In this document: in pieces, positions 24,863-33,980 of the stretch
Numbering within the stretch: the first letter of the stretch is position 1
How the letters are laid out: each line of letters starts with the position of its first letter
Translations under genes and position numbers: made by a program
The notes under the pieces: generated by a model
The model's input: the letters and a program-made list of their open reading frames with translations, nothing else
Told to the model about the DNA's origin: nothing
The model's database searches: none
Assembly: GCA_002342685.1 (NCBI GenBank)
Contig: DDQN01000017.1
Coordinates: 1-43,965 of the forward strand
From: Vibrio sp. UBA2441
Lineage (GTDB): Bacteria; Pseudomonadota; Gammaproteobacteria; Enterobacterales; Vibrionaceae
Direction of reading: 5' to 3'
Length of the DNA: 43,965 nt

Positions 24863-26287
24863 ATGAGTAAGAAACTGTTAATCAAAACTTGGGGTTGCCA
24901 GATGAACGAGTACGATTCATCGAAAATGGCGGATCTACTTAATGCCGCGAATGGTTATGAGTTGACGGAAGATCCTAATGAGGCTGATGTACTTTTACTC
25001 AATACCTGTTCAATTCGTGAAAAAGCGCAAGAAAAAGTATTTCATCAGCTTGGTCGCTGGAAAACACTTAAAGATAAAAAAGAAGGGGTGGTTATCGGAG
25101 TTGGTGGTTGCGTGGCGACTCAAGAAGGTGATCATATTCGCGAGCGTGCACCCTTTGTTGATGTCATCTTTGGCCCACAAACACTCCATCGCCTACCGGA
25201 AATGATTAAGGCATCACTAAGTGATGACGCACCAGTCATGGATATCTCTTTTCCTGAAATTGAAAAGTTCGATAATCTGCCAGAACCAAAAGCCGATGGT
25301 GCAACAGCATATGTATCCATCATGGAAGGATGCTCAAAGTATTGCACTTACTGCGTAGTACCGTATACCCGTGGTGAAGAAGTAAGCCGCCCAATGGATG
25401 ATGTCCTATACGAAGTTGCCCAATTGGCGGAGCAAGGCGTTCGTGAAGTCAACCTTCTCGGACAAAATGTAAACGCCTATCGAGGCCCAACATACGATGG
25501 AGATATCTGCTCTTTTGCTGACCTTCTTCGCCTAGTTGCTTCAATTGATGGCATTGACAGATTACGCTTTACCACAAGCCACCCGTTAGAATTTACTGAC
25601 GACATTATTGCTGTTTATGAAGATACGCCCGAATTAGTCAGTTTCTTACACTTACCTGTACAAAGTGGATCAGACCGTATTCTGACAATGATGAAACGGC
25701 CACATACAGCCATCGAATATAAGTCTATTATTCGAAAATTACGTAAAGCACGTCCAGATATTCAAATCAGTTCTGACTTTATTGTGGCTTTCCCCGGCGA
25801 GTCCGACAAAGATTTCCAAGATACAATGAAATTAATTAAAGACGTAGATTTCGATATGAGCTTTAGCTTCGTTTTCTCAGCACGTCCTGGCACACCTGCT
25901 GCCGATTATCCATGTGATCTTGCCGAGAGTGAAAAGAAAGCGCGTCTATACGAACTTCAGCAGCAAGTAAATAGTCAGGCAATGAGATATTCTCGTCAAA
26001 TGCTTGATACCGAACAGCGTGTTCTAGTCGAAGGCCCTTCTAAAAAGAACCTTATGGAACTACGAGCACGTACGGAAAATAACCGCGTAGTTAACTTTGA
26101 AGGCTCTGCGGATTTGATTGGTCAATTTGTTGATGTGAAAATTACTGATGTCTTCACCAACTCATTACGTGGTGAGCTGGTACGTACTGAAAAACAGATG
26201 AACCTACGTGTCGCAACATCGCCAACGGCAATGATGGAAAAAACCCGTAAAGAAGATGAATTAGGCGTTGCGACATATACACCTTAG
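24863..26287 (+). CDS. miaB: tRNA-2-methylthio-N6-dimethylallyladenosine synthase
   Basis: A radical-SAM methylthiotransferase that converts i6A37 to ms2i6A37 in tRNAs reading UNN codons. It is 474 residues long. The N-terminal UPF0004 domain has three cluster-binding cysteines (Cys12 in KTWGCQMN, then NTCSIR and GGCVATQ). The radical-SAM CxxxCxxC is in GCSKYCTYCVVPYTRG near residue 157, and the C-terminal TRAM domain begins near residue 375. It is the first plus-strand gene of the second conserved block. A hairpin at 26326-26351 separates it from ybeZ, so transcription into ybeZ may be partial. Confidence 0.97.
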   Translation: MSKKLLIKTWGCQMNEYDSSKMADLLNAANGYELTEDPNEADVLLLNTCSIREKAQEKVFHQLGRWKTLKDKKEGVVIGVGGCVATQEGDHIRERAPFVDVIFGPQTLHRLPEMIKASLSDDAPVMDISFPEIEKFDNLPEPKADGATAYVSIMEGCSKYCTYCVVPYTRGEEVSRPMDDVLYEVAQLAEQGVREVNLLGQNVNAYRGPTYDGDICSFADLLRLVASIDGIDRLRFTTSHPLEFTDDIIAVYEDTPELVSFLHLPVQSGSDRILTMMKRPHTAIEYKSIIRKLRKARPDIQISSDFIVAFPGESDKDFQDTMKLIKDVDFDMSFSFVFSARPGTPAADYPCDLAESEKKARLYELQQQVNSQAMRYSRQMLDTEQRVLVEGPSKKNLMELRARTENNRVVNFEGSADLIGQFVDVKITDVFTNSLRGELVRTEKQMNLRVATSPTAMMEKTRKEDELGVATYTP

Positions 26288-26325
26288 CCCATTTTTTAAA
26301 AGAAAAGCTATACTTATAAAAAGCC

Positions 26326-26351
26326 GTGAGTCCGGTCAGAATCGGACTCAC
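26326..26351. repeat. Hairpin between miaB and ybeZ
   Basis: GTGAGTCCG (26326-26334) and CGGACTCAC (26343-26351) form a perfect 9-base stem with an 8-base loop. No T-run follows. It lies 13 bases upstream of the ybeZ ribosome site, so it might tune ybeZ expression or protect mRNA ends. Confidence 0.7.
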
Positions 26352-26375
26352 AGTTGGCACCCTTGAGAGGCAAAA

Positions 26376-27467
26376 TTGAGCAATAAAATCGTTACGCTAG
26401 AGATAGATCTAGAACCTTCAGATAATCACAGATTGTCTAGCCTTTGTGGCCCATTCGACGACAATATCAAACATCTAGAGCGCCGTCTGGGTGTTGAAAT
26501 AAATCACCGCGGAAATGCATTTTCAATAGTAGGGAAACCACACACTGCAGCGGCAGCGTTAGATATTATCAAATCAATCTATGTAGATACTGCCCCCGTT
26601 CGCGGAACCGTCGCTGATATTGAACCAGAACAGATTCACCTTGCTATCAAAGAGTCTGGCATTCTTGAACAGTCCACAGAGTCCACTATTGATCACGGAA
26701 AAGAAGTATTCATAAAGACCAAAAAAGGGGTGATTAAACCTCGGACACCTAACCAAGCTCAATATTTGGTCAACATGGTTACCCACGATATCAGTTACGG
26801 TATCGGCCCTGCTGGTACAGGTAAAACTTACCTTGCCGTTGCAGCTGCGGTAGATGCTCTCGAACGACAAGAAATTCGCCGTATCTTACTTACTCGTCCA
26901 GCGGTTGAAGCAGGTGAAAAACTTGGTTTTTTGCCGGGAGACTTAAGCCAAAAAGTGGACCCCTATTTACGACCACTTTATGACGCCCTGTTTGAAATGT
27001 TAGGTTTTGAACGCGTTGAGAAGCTGATAGAGCGTAACGTAATCGAAGTTGCACCTTTGGCCTATATGCGCGGTCGAACCTTAAATGATGCCTTTATCAT
27101 TCTTGATGAAAGTCAGAACACCACGGTAGAGCAGATGAAAATGTTCTTAACTCGTATCGGCTTTAATTCTCGAGCAGTGATCACTGGAGACGTAACTCAA
27201 ATTGACTTGCCTCGTGGAGCAAAATCCGGTTTGCGTCATGCTATTGAAGTACTATCTGAAGTTGATGAGATAAGTTTTAACTTCTTTATTGCTGACGATG
27301 TTGTTCGCCATCCTGTTGTCGCCAGAATAGTGAACGCATACGAAAAATGGGAAGCCAAAGATCAAAAAGAGCGTAAAGAAGTAGAAAACCGTCGTCGTCA
27401 GGAGCGCGAATCTGCGATGATTGCAGCTCAAAACTCTGAACTCAGCAATCAGGAAATAAGCAAATAA
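26376..27467 (+). CDS. ybeZ: PhoH-like ATPase YbeZ
   Basis: A cytoplasmic PhoH-family P-loop NTPase that works with YbeY in ribosome RNA metabolism. It is 363 residues long. Walker A is GIGPAGTGKTYLAVA (about residues 146-160) and Walker B FIILDESQN near residue 240. The N-terminal part resembles a KH-like region, and the C-terminus is a charged coiled segment. The start is TTG (26376) with GAGAGG (26365-26370) five bases upstream. The stop is immediately followed by the ybeY ATG with no gap, so coupling is expected. Confidence 0.94.
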   Translation: MSNKIVTLEIDLEPSDNHRLSSLCGPFDDNIKHLERRLGVEINHRGNAFSIVGKPHTAAAALDIIKSIYVDTAPVRGTVADIEPEQIHLAIKESGILEQSTESTIDHGKEVFIKTKKGVIKPRTPNQAQYLVNMVTHDISYGIGPAGTGKTYLAVAAAVDALERQEIRRILLTRPAVEAGEKLGFLPGDLSQKVDPYLRPLYDALFEMLGFERVEKLIERNVIEVAPLAYMRGRTLNDAFIILDESQNTTVEQMKMFLTRIGFNSRAVITGDVTQIDLPRGAKSGLRHAIEVLSEVDEISFNFFIADDVVRHPVVARIVNAYEKWEAKDQKERKEVENRRRQERESAMIAAQNSELSNQEISK

Positions 27468-27929
27468 ATGGCCATTGAACTCGACTTACAAATCGCAGTA
27501 GAAGACCAACAATCGCTCCCTGCAAAACAAGACTTCCAGGCCTGGCTCAATGAAACGGTTCAGCTATTTCAAGCCGATGCAGAAGTTACTGTTCGGTTGG
27601 TGGATGAACAAGAGAGCCACCAGCTGAATCTGGAATATCGCGGCATGGATAAGCCAACGAATGTGCTCTCTTTCCCATTTGAAGCCCCTCCGGGTATAGA
27701 AATAGATTTGCTGGGTGATCTAATCATTTGCAAACAAATAGTTGAAAAAGAAGCCCTTGAACAAAATAAACAACTAAAGGCGCATTGGGCGCATATGGTT
27801 GTACATGGTGCCCTTCATCTGCTAGGTTATGATCATATAGAAGATGATGAAGCGGATGAGATGGAAAGTCTCGAAACTGAAATCATGCAAAAAATGGGCT
27901 TTACCGACCCATATATAGACGAGAAATAG
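27468..27929 (+). CDS. ybeY: Endoribonuclease YbeY
   Basis: A zinc-dependent RNase needed for 16S rRNA 3'-end maturation and ribosome quality control. It is 153 residues long. The metal-binding motif H3XH5XH appears as VHGALHLLGYDH near residues 112-123, and the core YRGMDKPTNVLSFPFE is typical. It is adjacent to ybeZ with no intervening base. Downstream, a degenerate GGGTTAT-type repeat and 180 bases of spacer precede corC. Confidence 0.96.
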   Translation: MAIELDLQIAVEDQQSLPAKQDFQAWLNETVQLFQADAEVTVRLVDEQESHQLNLEYRGMDKPTNVLSFPFEAPPGIEIDLLGDLIICKQIVEKEALEQNKQLKAHWAHMVVHGALHLLGYDHIEDDEADEMESLETEIMQKMGFTDPYIDEK

Positions 27930-27931
27930 TA

Positions 27932-27982
27932 CGGGTTATGGGCTTAAGGGCTTAAGGGCTTTGGGTAATCGGTTATCGGGTA
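27932..27982. repeat. Degenerate GGGTTAT/GGGCTTAA repeat
   Basis: CGGGTTAT, two GGGCTTAA units, then GGGCTTTGGGTAAT, CGGTTAT and CGGGTAT follow ybeY. The reverse complement is related to the AACCCAT array at 20933-20967. Confidence 0.7.
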
Positions 27983-28065
27983 TATTTTATAAATATGACT
28001 TGAAAGTCACTTTTTAACCCCAAGTAATCTAATACGGATAATGAGAATACATTCTTTATTGTTCT

Positions 28066-28083
28066 ATGTGTGCTATCACACAT
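28066..28083. promoter_or_regulatory. CRP-like palindrome upstream of corC
   Basis: ATGTGTG-CTAT-CACACAT is a perfect 7-base inverted repeat 26 bases before the corC ATG. It matches the CRP consensus TGTGA-N6-TCACA at eight of ten positions. Being so close to the gene it would act as a repressor site, if it acts at all. Confidence 0.35.
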
Positions 28084-28109
28084 TTGATAGCGTTAAACTA
28101 TGAGTAAAT

Positions 28110-29003
28110 ATGAACGACGACAATGCGCCCAGTCCCGACGGGAACGGTGGTAAATCAGAAGGTCCGAGTAGAAAGTCCTTTTTAGGACGCCTAGGTAAAC
28201 TCTTTCAAGCAGAGCCTCAAGATCGCCAGGAACTGGTGGATGTAATTAGAGACTCGGAAGAAAATGCTCTGATCGACCATGACACTAGAGATATGCTTGA
28301 AGGTGTTATGGAAATTGCAGAGATGCGGGTGCGAGATATAATGTTACCTCGCTCTCAAATGGTTACTGTCGAGAAGGAAAATAATCTCGACGAACTTATA
28401 GCCATTCTCACCGATGCACAACACTCCCGTTATCCAGTCATTAGTGAAGATAAAGATCATGTAGAAGGTATTCTGTTAGCGAAGGATTTACTTAAATACT
28501 TAGGTTCCGGCAGTGAACCATTCCAGATTACTGAAGTCATAAGACAGGCTGTTGTTGTTCCAGAAAGCAAGCGCGTAGACCGATTATTAAAAGAGTTTCG
28601 TGAAGAGCGGTATCACATGGCAATTGTGGTCGACGAATTTGGTGGTGTTTCTGGCCTTGTCACCATCGAAGATATACTGGAAGAGATTGTTGGTGAAATT
28701 GAAGACGAATTTGATGACGAAGAAGAAGTCGATATTCGTAAATTAAGCAAACACACCTTTGCGGTAAAAGCATTGACGACCATAGAAGAGTTTAACGAAA
28801 CCTTTGGTACTCAATTTAGTGATGACGAAGTAGACACAATTGGTGGAATGGTTATGACGACATTTGGCCACTTACCTTCTCGTGGCGAAGTTATCGAGAT
28901 TGAAAGCTATAGCTTTAAAGTAACCTCGGCAGACAACCGAAGAGTGGTGCAACTACAAGTAACAATACCTGATGGTGAAACCGCGACATTAATCGAAGAA
29001 TAA
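28110..29003 (+). CDS. corC: CorC/HlyC-family CBS-domain protein
   Basis: A 297-residue cytoplasmic protein. It begins with a polar linker, then has two CBS domains (about residues 65-190: RDIMLPRSQMVTV, GGVSGLVTIEDILEEIVG) and a C-terminal CorC transporter-associated domain (about 205-290). E. coli CorC (YbeX) is linked to magnesium and cobalt resistance and to ribosome assembly alongside ybeZ and ybeY. No membrane domain is present. Its neighbours lnt, ybeY and ybeZ are the conserved set. A stretch of acidic residues (EIEDEFDDEEEVD) follows the CBS pair, typical of the family. Confidence 0.93.
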   Translation: MNDDNAPSPDGNGGKSEGPSRKSFLGRLGKLFQAEPQDRQELVDVIRDSEENALIDHDTRDMLEGVMEIAEMRVRDIMLPRSQMVTVEKENNLDELIAILTDAQHSRYPVISEDKDHVEGILLAKDLLKYLGSGSEPFQITEVIRQAVVVPESKRVDRLLKEFREERYHMAIVVDEFGGVSGLVTIEDILEEIVGEIEDEFDDEEEVDIRKLSKHTFAVKALTTIEEFNETFGTQFSDDEVDTIGGMVMTTFGHLPSRGEVIEIESYSFKVTSADNRRVVQLQVTIPDGETATLIEE

Positions 29004-29028
29004 TCACATTTCACATAATTAAGATAAG

Positions 29029-30570
29029 ATGATGCTCAAAATGACTCATCGCCTAATACGGCCAATTTTGGCCGTTTTTGTTGGCGCCTCTACTACTCTT
29101 GCTTTTGCTCCCTACTCCTTCTGGCCCTTCGCTATACTGAGCCCTGCTCTGTTTTTTCTGTTACTGCAAAAAACATCAGTAAAATCCGCTATTGTTATCG
29201 GTTTTAGTTGGGGAGTTGGACAATTCGCAACAGGAATTAGCTGGGTTCAGATCAGCATCGATAATTTTGGCGGTATGCCCAAAGTAGCCAGTTTATTTCT
29301 AATGTTCTTATTAGTCTCTTATCTTGCGATTTATCCTGCGATCTTTGCCGGCTTAGTAAATCGATATTTCCCCACCAACAATAAAACTCGATTTTTTCTC
29401 GCTATACCTGCATTTTGGCTGATAACAGACTTTGCCCGAGGGTGGATAATGACAGGCTTCCCTTGGTTACTATTGGGTTATAGCCAGATAGACGGTCCTC
29501 TAGCAGGGTTAGCACCAATGGGCGGTGTACAGCTAATTACGTTAGCGCTCTTATTAATTGCTTCTAGCTCAGTGTATGCCTTAGTAAAAAGAAAAGCCCA
29601 TAGCATTGCCGCCATTATCGCTATATTTTCATGCGGCTTTGCCGTTAGCACGATAGAGTGGGTAAAGCCTAACCCTGAAAGTAAAACTAGATTCGCATTA
29701 ATTCAGGGTAACATAGCTCAAGAACTAAAATGGTTGCCAAGTGAACGATGGCCAACGTTAATGAAATACCTTGATCTAAGCAGAAAAAATTGGGACGCCG
29801 ATATCGTGATATGGCCAGAGGCTGCTATTCCCGCTTTAGAGCAAGAATTGCCAAGCTTTCTTCGTAATGTCGACTCAGCAGCCCGTTTGAATGAAACGGC
29901 TTTGATTACTGGCGTTGTTAGCCGAAATACCGAGGGTAAATTCTATAACAGCGTGATCACATTAGGAGACGTTCCTAGTGGCGATTACGATATGAAAAAA
30001 CAACCGCGATATAATAAATCTCACCTATTACCATTTGGGGAGTTTGTGCCTTTTGAGGATATTCTCCGTCCAATCGCACCCTTTTTCAATCTACCAATGT
30101 CTTCGTTTAGTCGAGGTACTTTCGTTCAGGACAATATAGTCGCCAAAGGACGAAGCTTAGCCCCGGCACTTTGTTATGAAATCATATTTGGTGATCAGGT
30201 TCGCCAAAACGTTACCCAAGAAACTGATTTTATCTTAACCCTGTCAAACGATGCATGGTTTGGTGATTCCATTGGGCCATTGCAGCACATGGAAATTGCC
30301 AGAATGAGAGCCCTGGAACTTGGTAAACCCCTGATACGCGCTACAAATAACGGAGTTACTGGCATCTCCGACTATAAAGGAAAGGTGATTGCACAAATCC
30401 CACAGTTTAAAACCGACGTACTTACCGCTAATGTCGTTTCTACCAATGGAATGACCCCATACTATAAACTTGGAAACTGGCCTATCGTTGGGTTCCTGTT
30501 ATTTTTTGTTGGTTTTTGGATATCGGAAAAAGTGAAGCGTAAAAAAATAATTTCATCTGCAAGTTCATAA
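29029..30570 (+). CDS. lnt: Apolipoprotein N-acyltransferase
   Basis: Adds the third acyl chain to lipoproteins in the inner membrane, the last maturation step for LolB, LptE, RlpA and UshA seen here. It is 513 residues long: about six N-terminal membrane segments, a periplasmic nitrilase-like domain with the Glu-Lys-Cys triad (Glu in IWPEAAIPALE, Lys in YNKSHLLPFGEFVPF, Cys in ALCYEIIFGD), and a final membrane segment. Three in-frame ATGs (29029, 29032, 29041) compete as starts. A 34-base perfect inverted repeat follows. Confidence 0.94.
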   Translation: MMLKMTHRLIRPILAVFVGASTTLAFAPYSFWPFAILSPALFFLLLQKTSVKSAIVIGFSWGVGQFATGISWVQISIDNFGGMPKVASLFLMFLLVSYLAIYPAIFAGLVNRYFPTNNKTRFFLAIPAFWLITDFARGWIMTGFPWLLLGYSQIDGPLAGLAPMGGVQLITLALLLIASSSVYALVKRKAHSIAAIIAIFSCGFAVSTIEWVKPNPESKTRFALIQGNIAQELKWLPSERWPTLMKYLDLSRKNWDADIVIWPEAAIPALEQELPSFLRNVDSAARLNETALITGVVSRNTEGKFYNSVITLGDVPSGDYDMKKQPRYNKSHLLPFGEFVPFEDILRPIAPFFNLPMSSFSRGTFVQDNIVAKGRSLAPALCYEIIFGDQVRQNVTQETDFILTLSNDAWFGDSIGPLQHMEIARMRALELGKPLIRATNNGVTGISDYKGKVIAQIPQFKTDVLTANVVSTNGMTPYYKLGNWPIVGFLLFFVGFWISEKVKRKKIISSASS

Positions 30571-30575
30571 TACGC

Positions 30576-30609
30576 CTAGATGTCAGATCCTCAGGGATCT
30601 GACATCTAG
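30576..30609. repeat. Perfect inverted repeat between convergent lnt and ybeL-like genes
   Basis: Fifteen-base perfect arms (30576-30590, 30595-30609) enclose the loop TCAG. There is no T-run on either side. Its place between two converging genes suggests a bidirectional terminator or transcript-end hairpin. Confidence 0.85.
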
Positions 30610-30622
30610 CTTGATCACATCA

Positions 30623-31093
30623 TTAAGGCTTTAAAGCAATGCGAGTAAATTCATTACAGCCGCATTTACAACATGACTCAATCACAGTTGGGTGAATATA
30701 CTGCGTTTTATGACCACATTTTTCGCACACCAAATGGCCCAGGCCGATAACGTCTCCGGTTTTATATATACCCTGATGATCTAGATCCTCAAATAACTCT
30801 ACCCACTCGACCTTAGTTTTATCCGTGATGTCCAGCAACGCCTGCCAGATTGAGTCGGTCACCATAATAGAAAAGGGGCTTTCCTTACTCTCTTGAAAAT
30901 TGTCAGCAAACTCTTTCAAATCCGCCCGCATATAAGCAGAAATCAGAGAAAGCTCATCTTTGGTCATATCCTTGGCTGCTTGTGCAACTTCACCAGAGGT
31001 TTCCAATACTTTATTTAGCTCCTCAGGGCTATGCTTGATAGTTTCGACAACCTCATTAAACTTCTCTTCATACCCATGTTTACGCTTTGGCAT
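30623..31093 (-). CDS. YbeL-type zinc-ribbon protein
   Basis: A 156-residue protein resembling E. coli YbeL (DUF1451). The N-terminal helical region is followed by a C-terminal zinc ribbon with two CxxC pairs, CEKCGHKTQY and CCKCGCNEF. The ATG complementary to 31091-31093 has a strong GGAGG ribosome site (complement of 31101-31105). A longer frame to 31129 lacks this support. Function is unknown. Its place next to leuS is conserved in enteric genomes. It is convergent with lnt and divergent from leuS. Confidence 0.85.
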   Translation of the reverse strand: MPKRKHGYEEKFNEVVETIKHSPEELNKVLETSGEVAQAAKDMTKDELSLISAYMRADLKEFADNFQESKESPFSIMVTDSIWQALLDITDKTKVEWVELFEDLDHQGIYKTGDVIGLGHLVCEKCGHKTQYIHPTVIESCCKCGCNEFTRIALKP

Positions 31094-31239
31094 ATTCCAC
31101 CTCCGTAATATTCCGTTATTTAAAGCCATCTTATCTTTATTGTAGCTTGTTGAGCGTGCTTCCTTTAGGTATTCTATGCCGATCGATACGAATCAGATCA
31201 AACCGATCTCACAGTTTTCAAGATAACCGGATTTCATAG

Positions 31240-33813
31240 ATGCAAGAGCAATATAACCCGCAAGAGATTGAACAAAGAGTTCAAAAGCACTGGGACGATA
31301 ATAAAACCTTCGTCGTCACAGAAGATTCAAACAAAGAGAAATTCTACTGTCTTTCTATGTTTCCGTACCCAAGTGGTCGTTTGCATATGGGACACGTACG
31401 TAATTACACCATAGGTGACGTTGTTTCTCGTTTCCAGCGACTGCAAGGTAAAAATGTGATGCAGCCTATCGGCTGGGATGCGTTTGGTCTTCCTGCTGAA
31501 AATGCGGCAGTTAAAAATAAAACGGCTCCTGCTCCTTGGACTTACGAAAACATTGAGTATATGAAAAACCAGCTAAAGCTACTGGGCTTTGGTTACGACT
31601 GGACTCGAGAGTTTGCTACTTGTACTCCTGAATACTATCGATGGGAACAGGAGTTTTTCACTAAGCTTTACCAAACAGGTTTGGTTTATAAGAAAACCTC
31701 TTCGGTAAACTGGTGTCCAAATGACCAAACGGTATTGGCCAACGAGCAAGTTGAAGATGGCTGCTGCTGGCGCTGTGATACACCTGTTGAACAAAAAGAG
31801 ATCCCTCAATGGTTTATCAAAATCACAGAATATGCTCAAGAGCTGCTTGACGATTTAGATAATCTTGATGGCTGGCCAGAAATGGTTAAGACCATGCAAC
31901 GTAACTGGATCGGTCGCTCTGAAGGGGTTGAGCTTAAGTTTAACGTATCAGGTCAACAAGACCTTGAAGTATATACTACTCGCCCTGACACACTAATGGG
32001 AGTTACCTACGTAGGCATTGCAGCAGGTCACCCTCTAGCGACGCTTGCTGCTGAGAACAATGCTGAACTGGCTGCGTTCATTGACGAGTGTAAAAATAAC
32101 AAAGTTGCTGAAGCTGAATTGGCAACAATGGAAAAGAAAGGAATGGATACAGGCCTTAAAGCCATCCATCCTTTAAATGGCCGTGAAGTGCCAATCTATG
32201 TTGCTAACTTTGTATTAATGGATTACGGAACAGGTGCTGTAATGGCTGTTCCTGCCCACGACCAACGTGACTACGAATTTGCGACAAAATATGGTTTAGA
32301 TATTGTTCCTGTGATCAAGCCTGAAGATGGCGCAGAACTAGACATCTCTGAAGTAGCTTATACAGAAAAAGGCGTTCTTTTTGATTCTGGTGAGTTCGAT
32401 GGTCTAAGCTTTAAAGCCGCTTTTGATGCTATTGCTGCAAAACTAGAGTCAGAAAACAAAGGCAAAAAAACCGTAAACTTCCGTCTACGTGACTGGGGCG
32501 TTTCTCGTCAGCGTTATTGGGGAGCACCAATCCCAATGGTGACAACTGAAGATGGTGAAGTACATCCGGTTGCTGCAGACCAACTGCCCGTTATTCTACC
32601 TGAAGACGTGGTAATGGATGGGGTTACTAGCCCTATTAAAGCAGATAAGAGCTGGGCAGAAACCACCTTTAACGGTGAGCCAGCTTTACGCGAAACAGAT
32701 ACCTTTGACACCTTTATGGAGTCTTCGTGGTATTACGCTCGTTACTGCTCGCCTCAAGCAGACGAAATGCTGGACTCTGACGCAGCAAACTATTGGTTAC
32801 CTGTTGATCAGTACATTGGTGGTATTGAACACGCTTGTATGCACCTGTTGTATTCTCGTTTCTTCCACAAACTGCTTCGTGATGCTGGAATGGTAACAAG
32901 TGATGAACCTTACAAAAAATTGTTGTGTCAAGGTATGGTCTTAGCTGACGCCTACTACTACAACAACGAGAAAGGTGCCAAAGTTTGGGTTTCTCCAACA
33001 GATGTCACTATTGAACGAGATGATAAAGGTCGTATTGTTAAATCAGTAGATAGTGAAGGAAATGACGTTGTTCACACTGGCATGACTAAAATGTCAAAGT
33101 CGAAAAACAACGGCATTGATCCACAAGAAATGGTTGATAAATACGGCGCTGATACAGTTCGCCTATTTATGATGTTTGCTTCTCCAGCGGACATGACTCT
33201 GGAATGGCAAGAATCCGGCGTAGAAGGTGCTAATCGCTTCTTGAAACGAGTATGGAAACTTACTCAAGATCATGCATCTAAAGGTAAAACAGAAGCACTA
33301 GATACATCCTCGCTAAATGGCAATCAAAAAGCGCTACGCAGAGATGTACATAAGACGATTGCGAAAGTGAGTGACGATATTGAGCGTCGTCAAACCTTTA
33401 ATACCGCCATCGCCGCTATCATGGAATTGATGAACAAATTGGCTAAAGCGCCACAAGAATCAACACAAGATCGTGCCATTCTTGATGAAGCACTAAAAGC
33501 CGTTGTTCGTATGCTTTACCCAATCACCCCACATATCTCATTTGAGTTATGGGAGACGCTTGGTGGCACCTCTGTAGATACTGAAACATGGCCAGTCGCT
33601 GACGATAAAGCCATGGTCGAAGACGAAAAGTTAATCGTAGTACAAGTTAACGGAAAGCTTCGCGCTAAGCTCACAGTTTCAGCAGATGCAACAAAAGAAC
33701 AAGTTGAAGAACTAGGTCTTTCTGATGAACATGTTGTTAAGTTCACCGAGGGTAAAACGATCCGTAAAGTGATTTACGTTCCTGGAAAACTTCTTAACAT
33801 TGTAGCAAATTAA
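31240..33813 (+). CDS. leuS: Leucine--tRNA ligase
   Basis: Class I synthetase charging tRNA-Leu (one substrate gene is at 23165). It is 857 residues long. The HIGH motif is in PYPSGRLHMGHVRNY (about residues 42-56), a large CP1 editing domain contains TTRPDTLMGVTY, and KMSKS is in GMTKMSKSKNNGID near 620. The zinc-ribbon segment CPNDQTVLANEQVEDGC is followed by CWRCD. The start ATG at 31240 has a weak ribosome site. A hairpin at 33863-33890 probably ends the transcript. Confidence 0.97.
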   Translation: MQEQYNPQEIEQRVQKHWDDNKTFVVTEDSNKEKFYCLSMFPYPSGRLHMGHVRNYTIGDVVSRFQRLQGKNVMQPIGWDAFGLPAENAAVKNKTAPAPWTYENIEYMKNQLKLLGFGYDWTREFATCTPEYYRWEQEFFTKLYQTGLVYKKTSSVNWCPNDQTVLANEQVEDGCCWRCDTPVEQKEIPQWFIKITEYAQELLDDLDNLDGWPEMVKTMQRNWIGRSEGVELKFNVSGQQDLEVYTTRPDTLMGVTYVGIAAGHPLATLAAENNAELAAFIDECKNNKVAEAELATMEKKGMDTGLKAIHPLNGREVPIYVANFVLMDYGTGAVMAVPAHDQRDYEFATKYGLDIVPVIKPEDGAELDISEVAYTEKGVLFDSGEFDGLSFKAAFDAIAAKLESENKGKKTVNFRLRDWGVSRQRYWGAPIPMVTTEDGEVHPVAADQLPVILPEDVVMDGVTSPIKADKSWAETTFNGEPALRETDTFDTFMESSWYYARYCSPQADEMLDSDAANYWLPVDQYIGGIEHACMHLLYSRFFHKLLRDAGMVTSDEPYKKLLCQGMVLADAYYYNNEKGAKVWVSPTDVTIERDDKGRIVKSVDSEGNDVVHTGMTKMSKSKNNGIDPQEMVDKYGADTVRLFMMFASPADMTLEWQESGVEGANRFLKRVWKLTQDHASKGKTEALDTSSLNGNQKALRRDVHKTIAKVSDDIERRQTFNTAIAAIMELMNKLAKAPQESTQDRAILDEALKAVVRMLYPITPHISFELWETLGGTSVDTETWPVADDKAMVEDEKLIVVQVNGKLRAKLTVSADATKEQVEELGLSDEHVVKFTEGKTIRKVIYVPGKLLNIVAN

Positions 33814-33862
33814 GTGGTTACAATTTAAATCGTTGCGAACTAACCGTTTGTAATGTTGTCTT

Positions 33863-33897
33863 TAAACAGGGTGTCATCGCACCCTGTTTATATTTAT
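33863..33897 (+). terminator. Probable terminator after leuS
   Basis: TAAACAGGGTG (33863-33873) and CACCCTGTTTA (33880-33890) form a perfect 11-base stem with loop TCATCG. The tail is T-rich (TATTTAT) but not a pure run, so termination may be partial. Confidence 0.65.
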
Positions 33898-33980
33898 CTA
33901 ATCTTTGTTTGCCTTACTTTTATAAATAAGCATGACAAGAATTAGATAAATAGATACTCAATCGACCAGAGAGTTACTTT

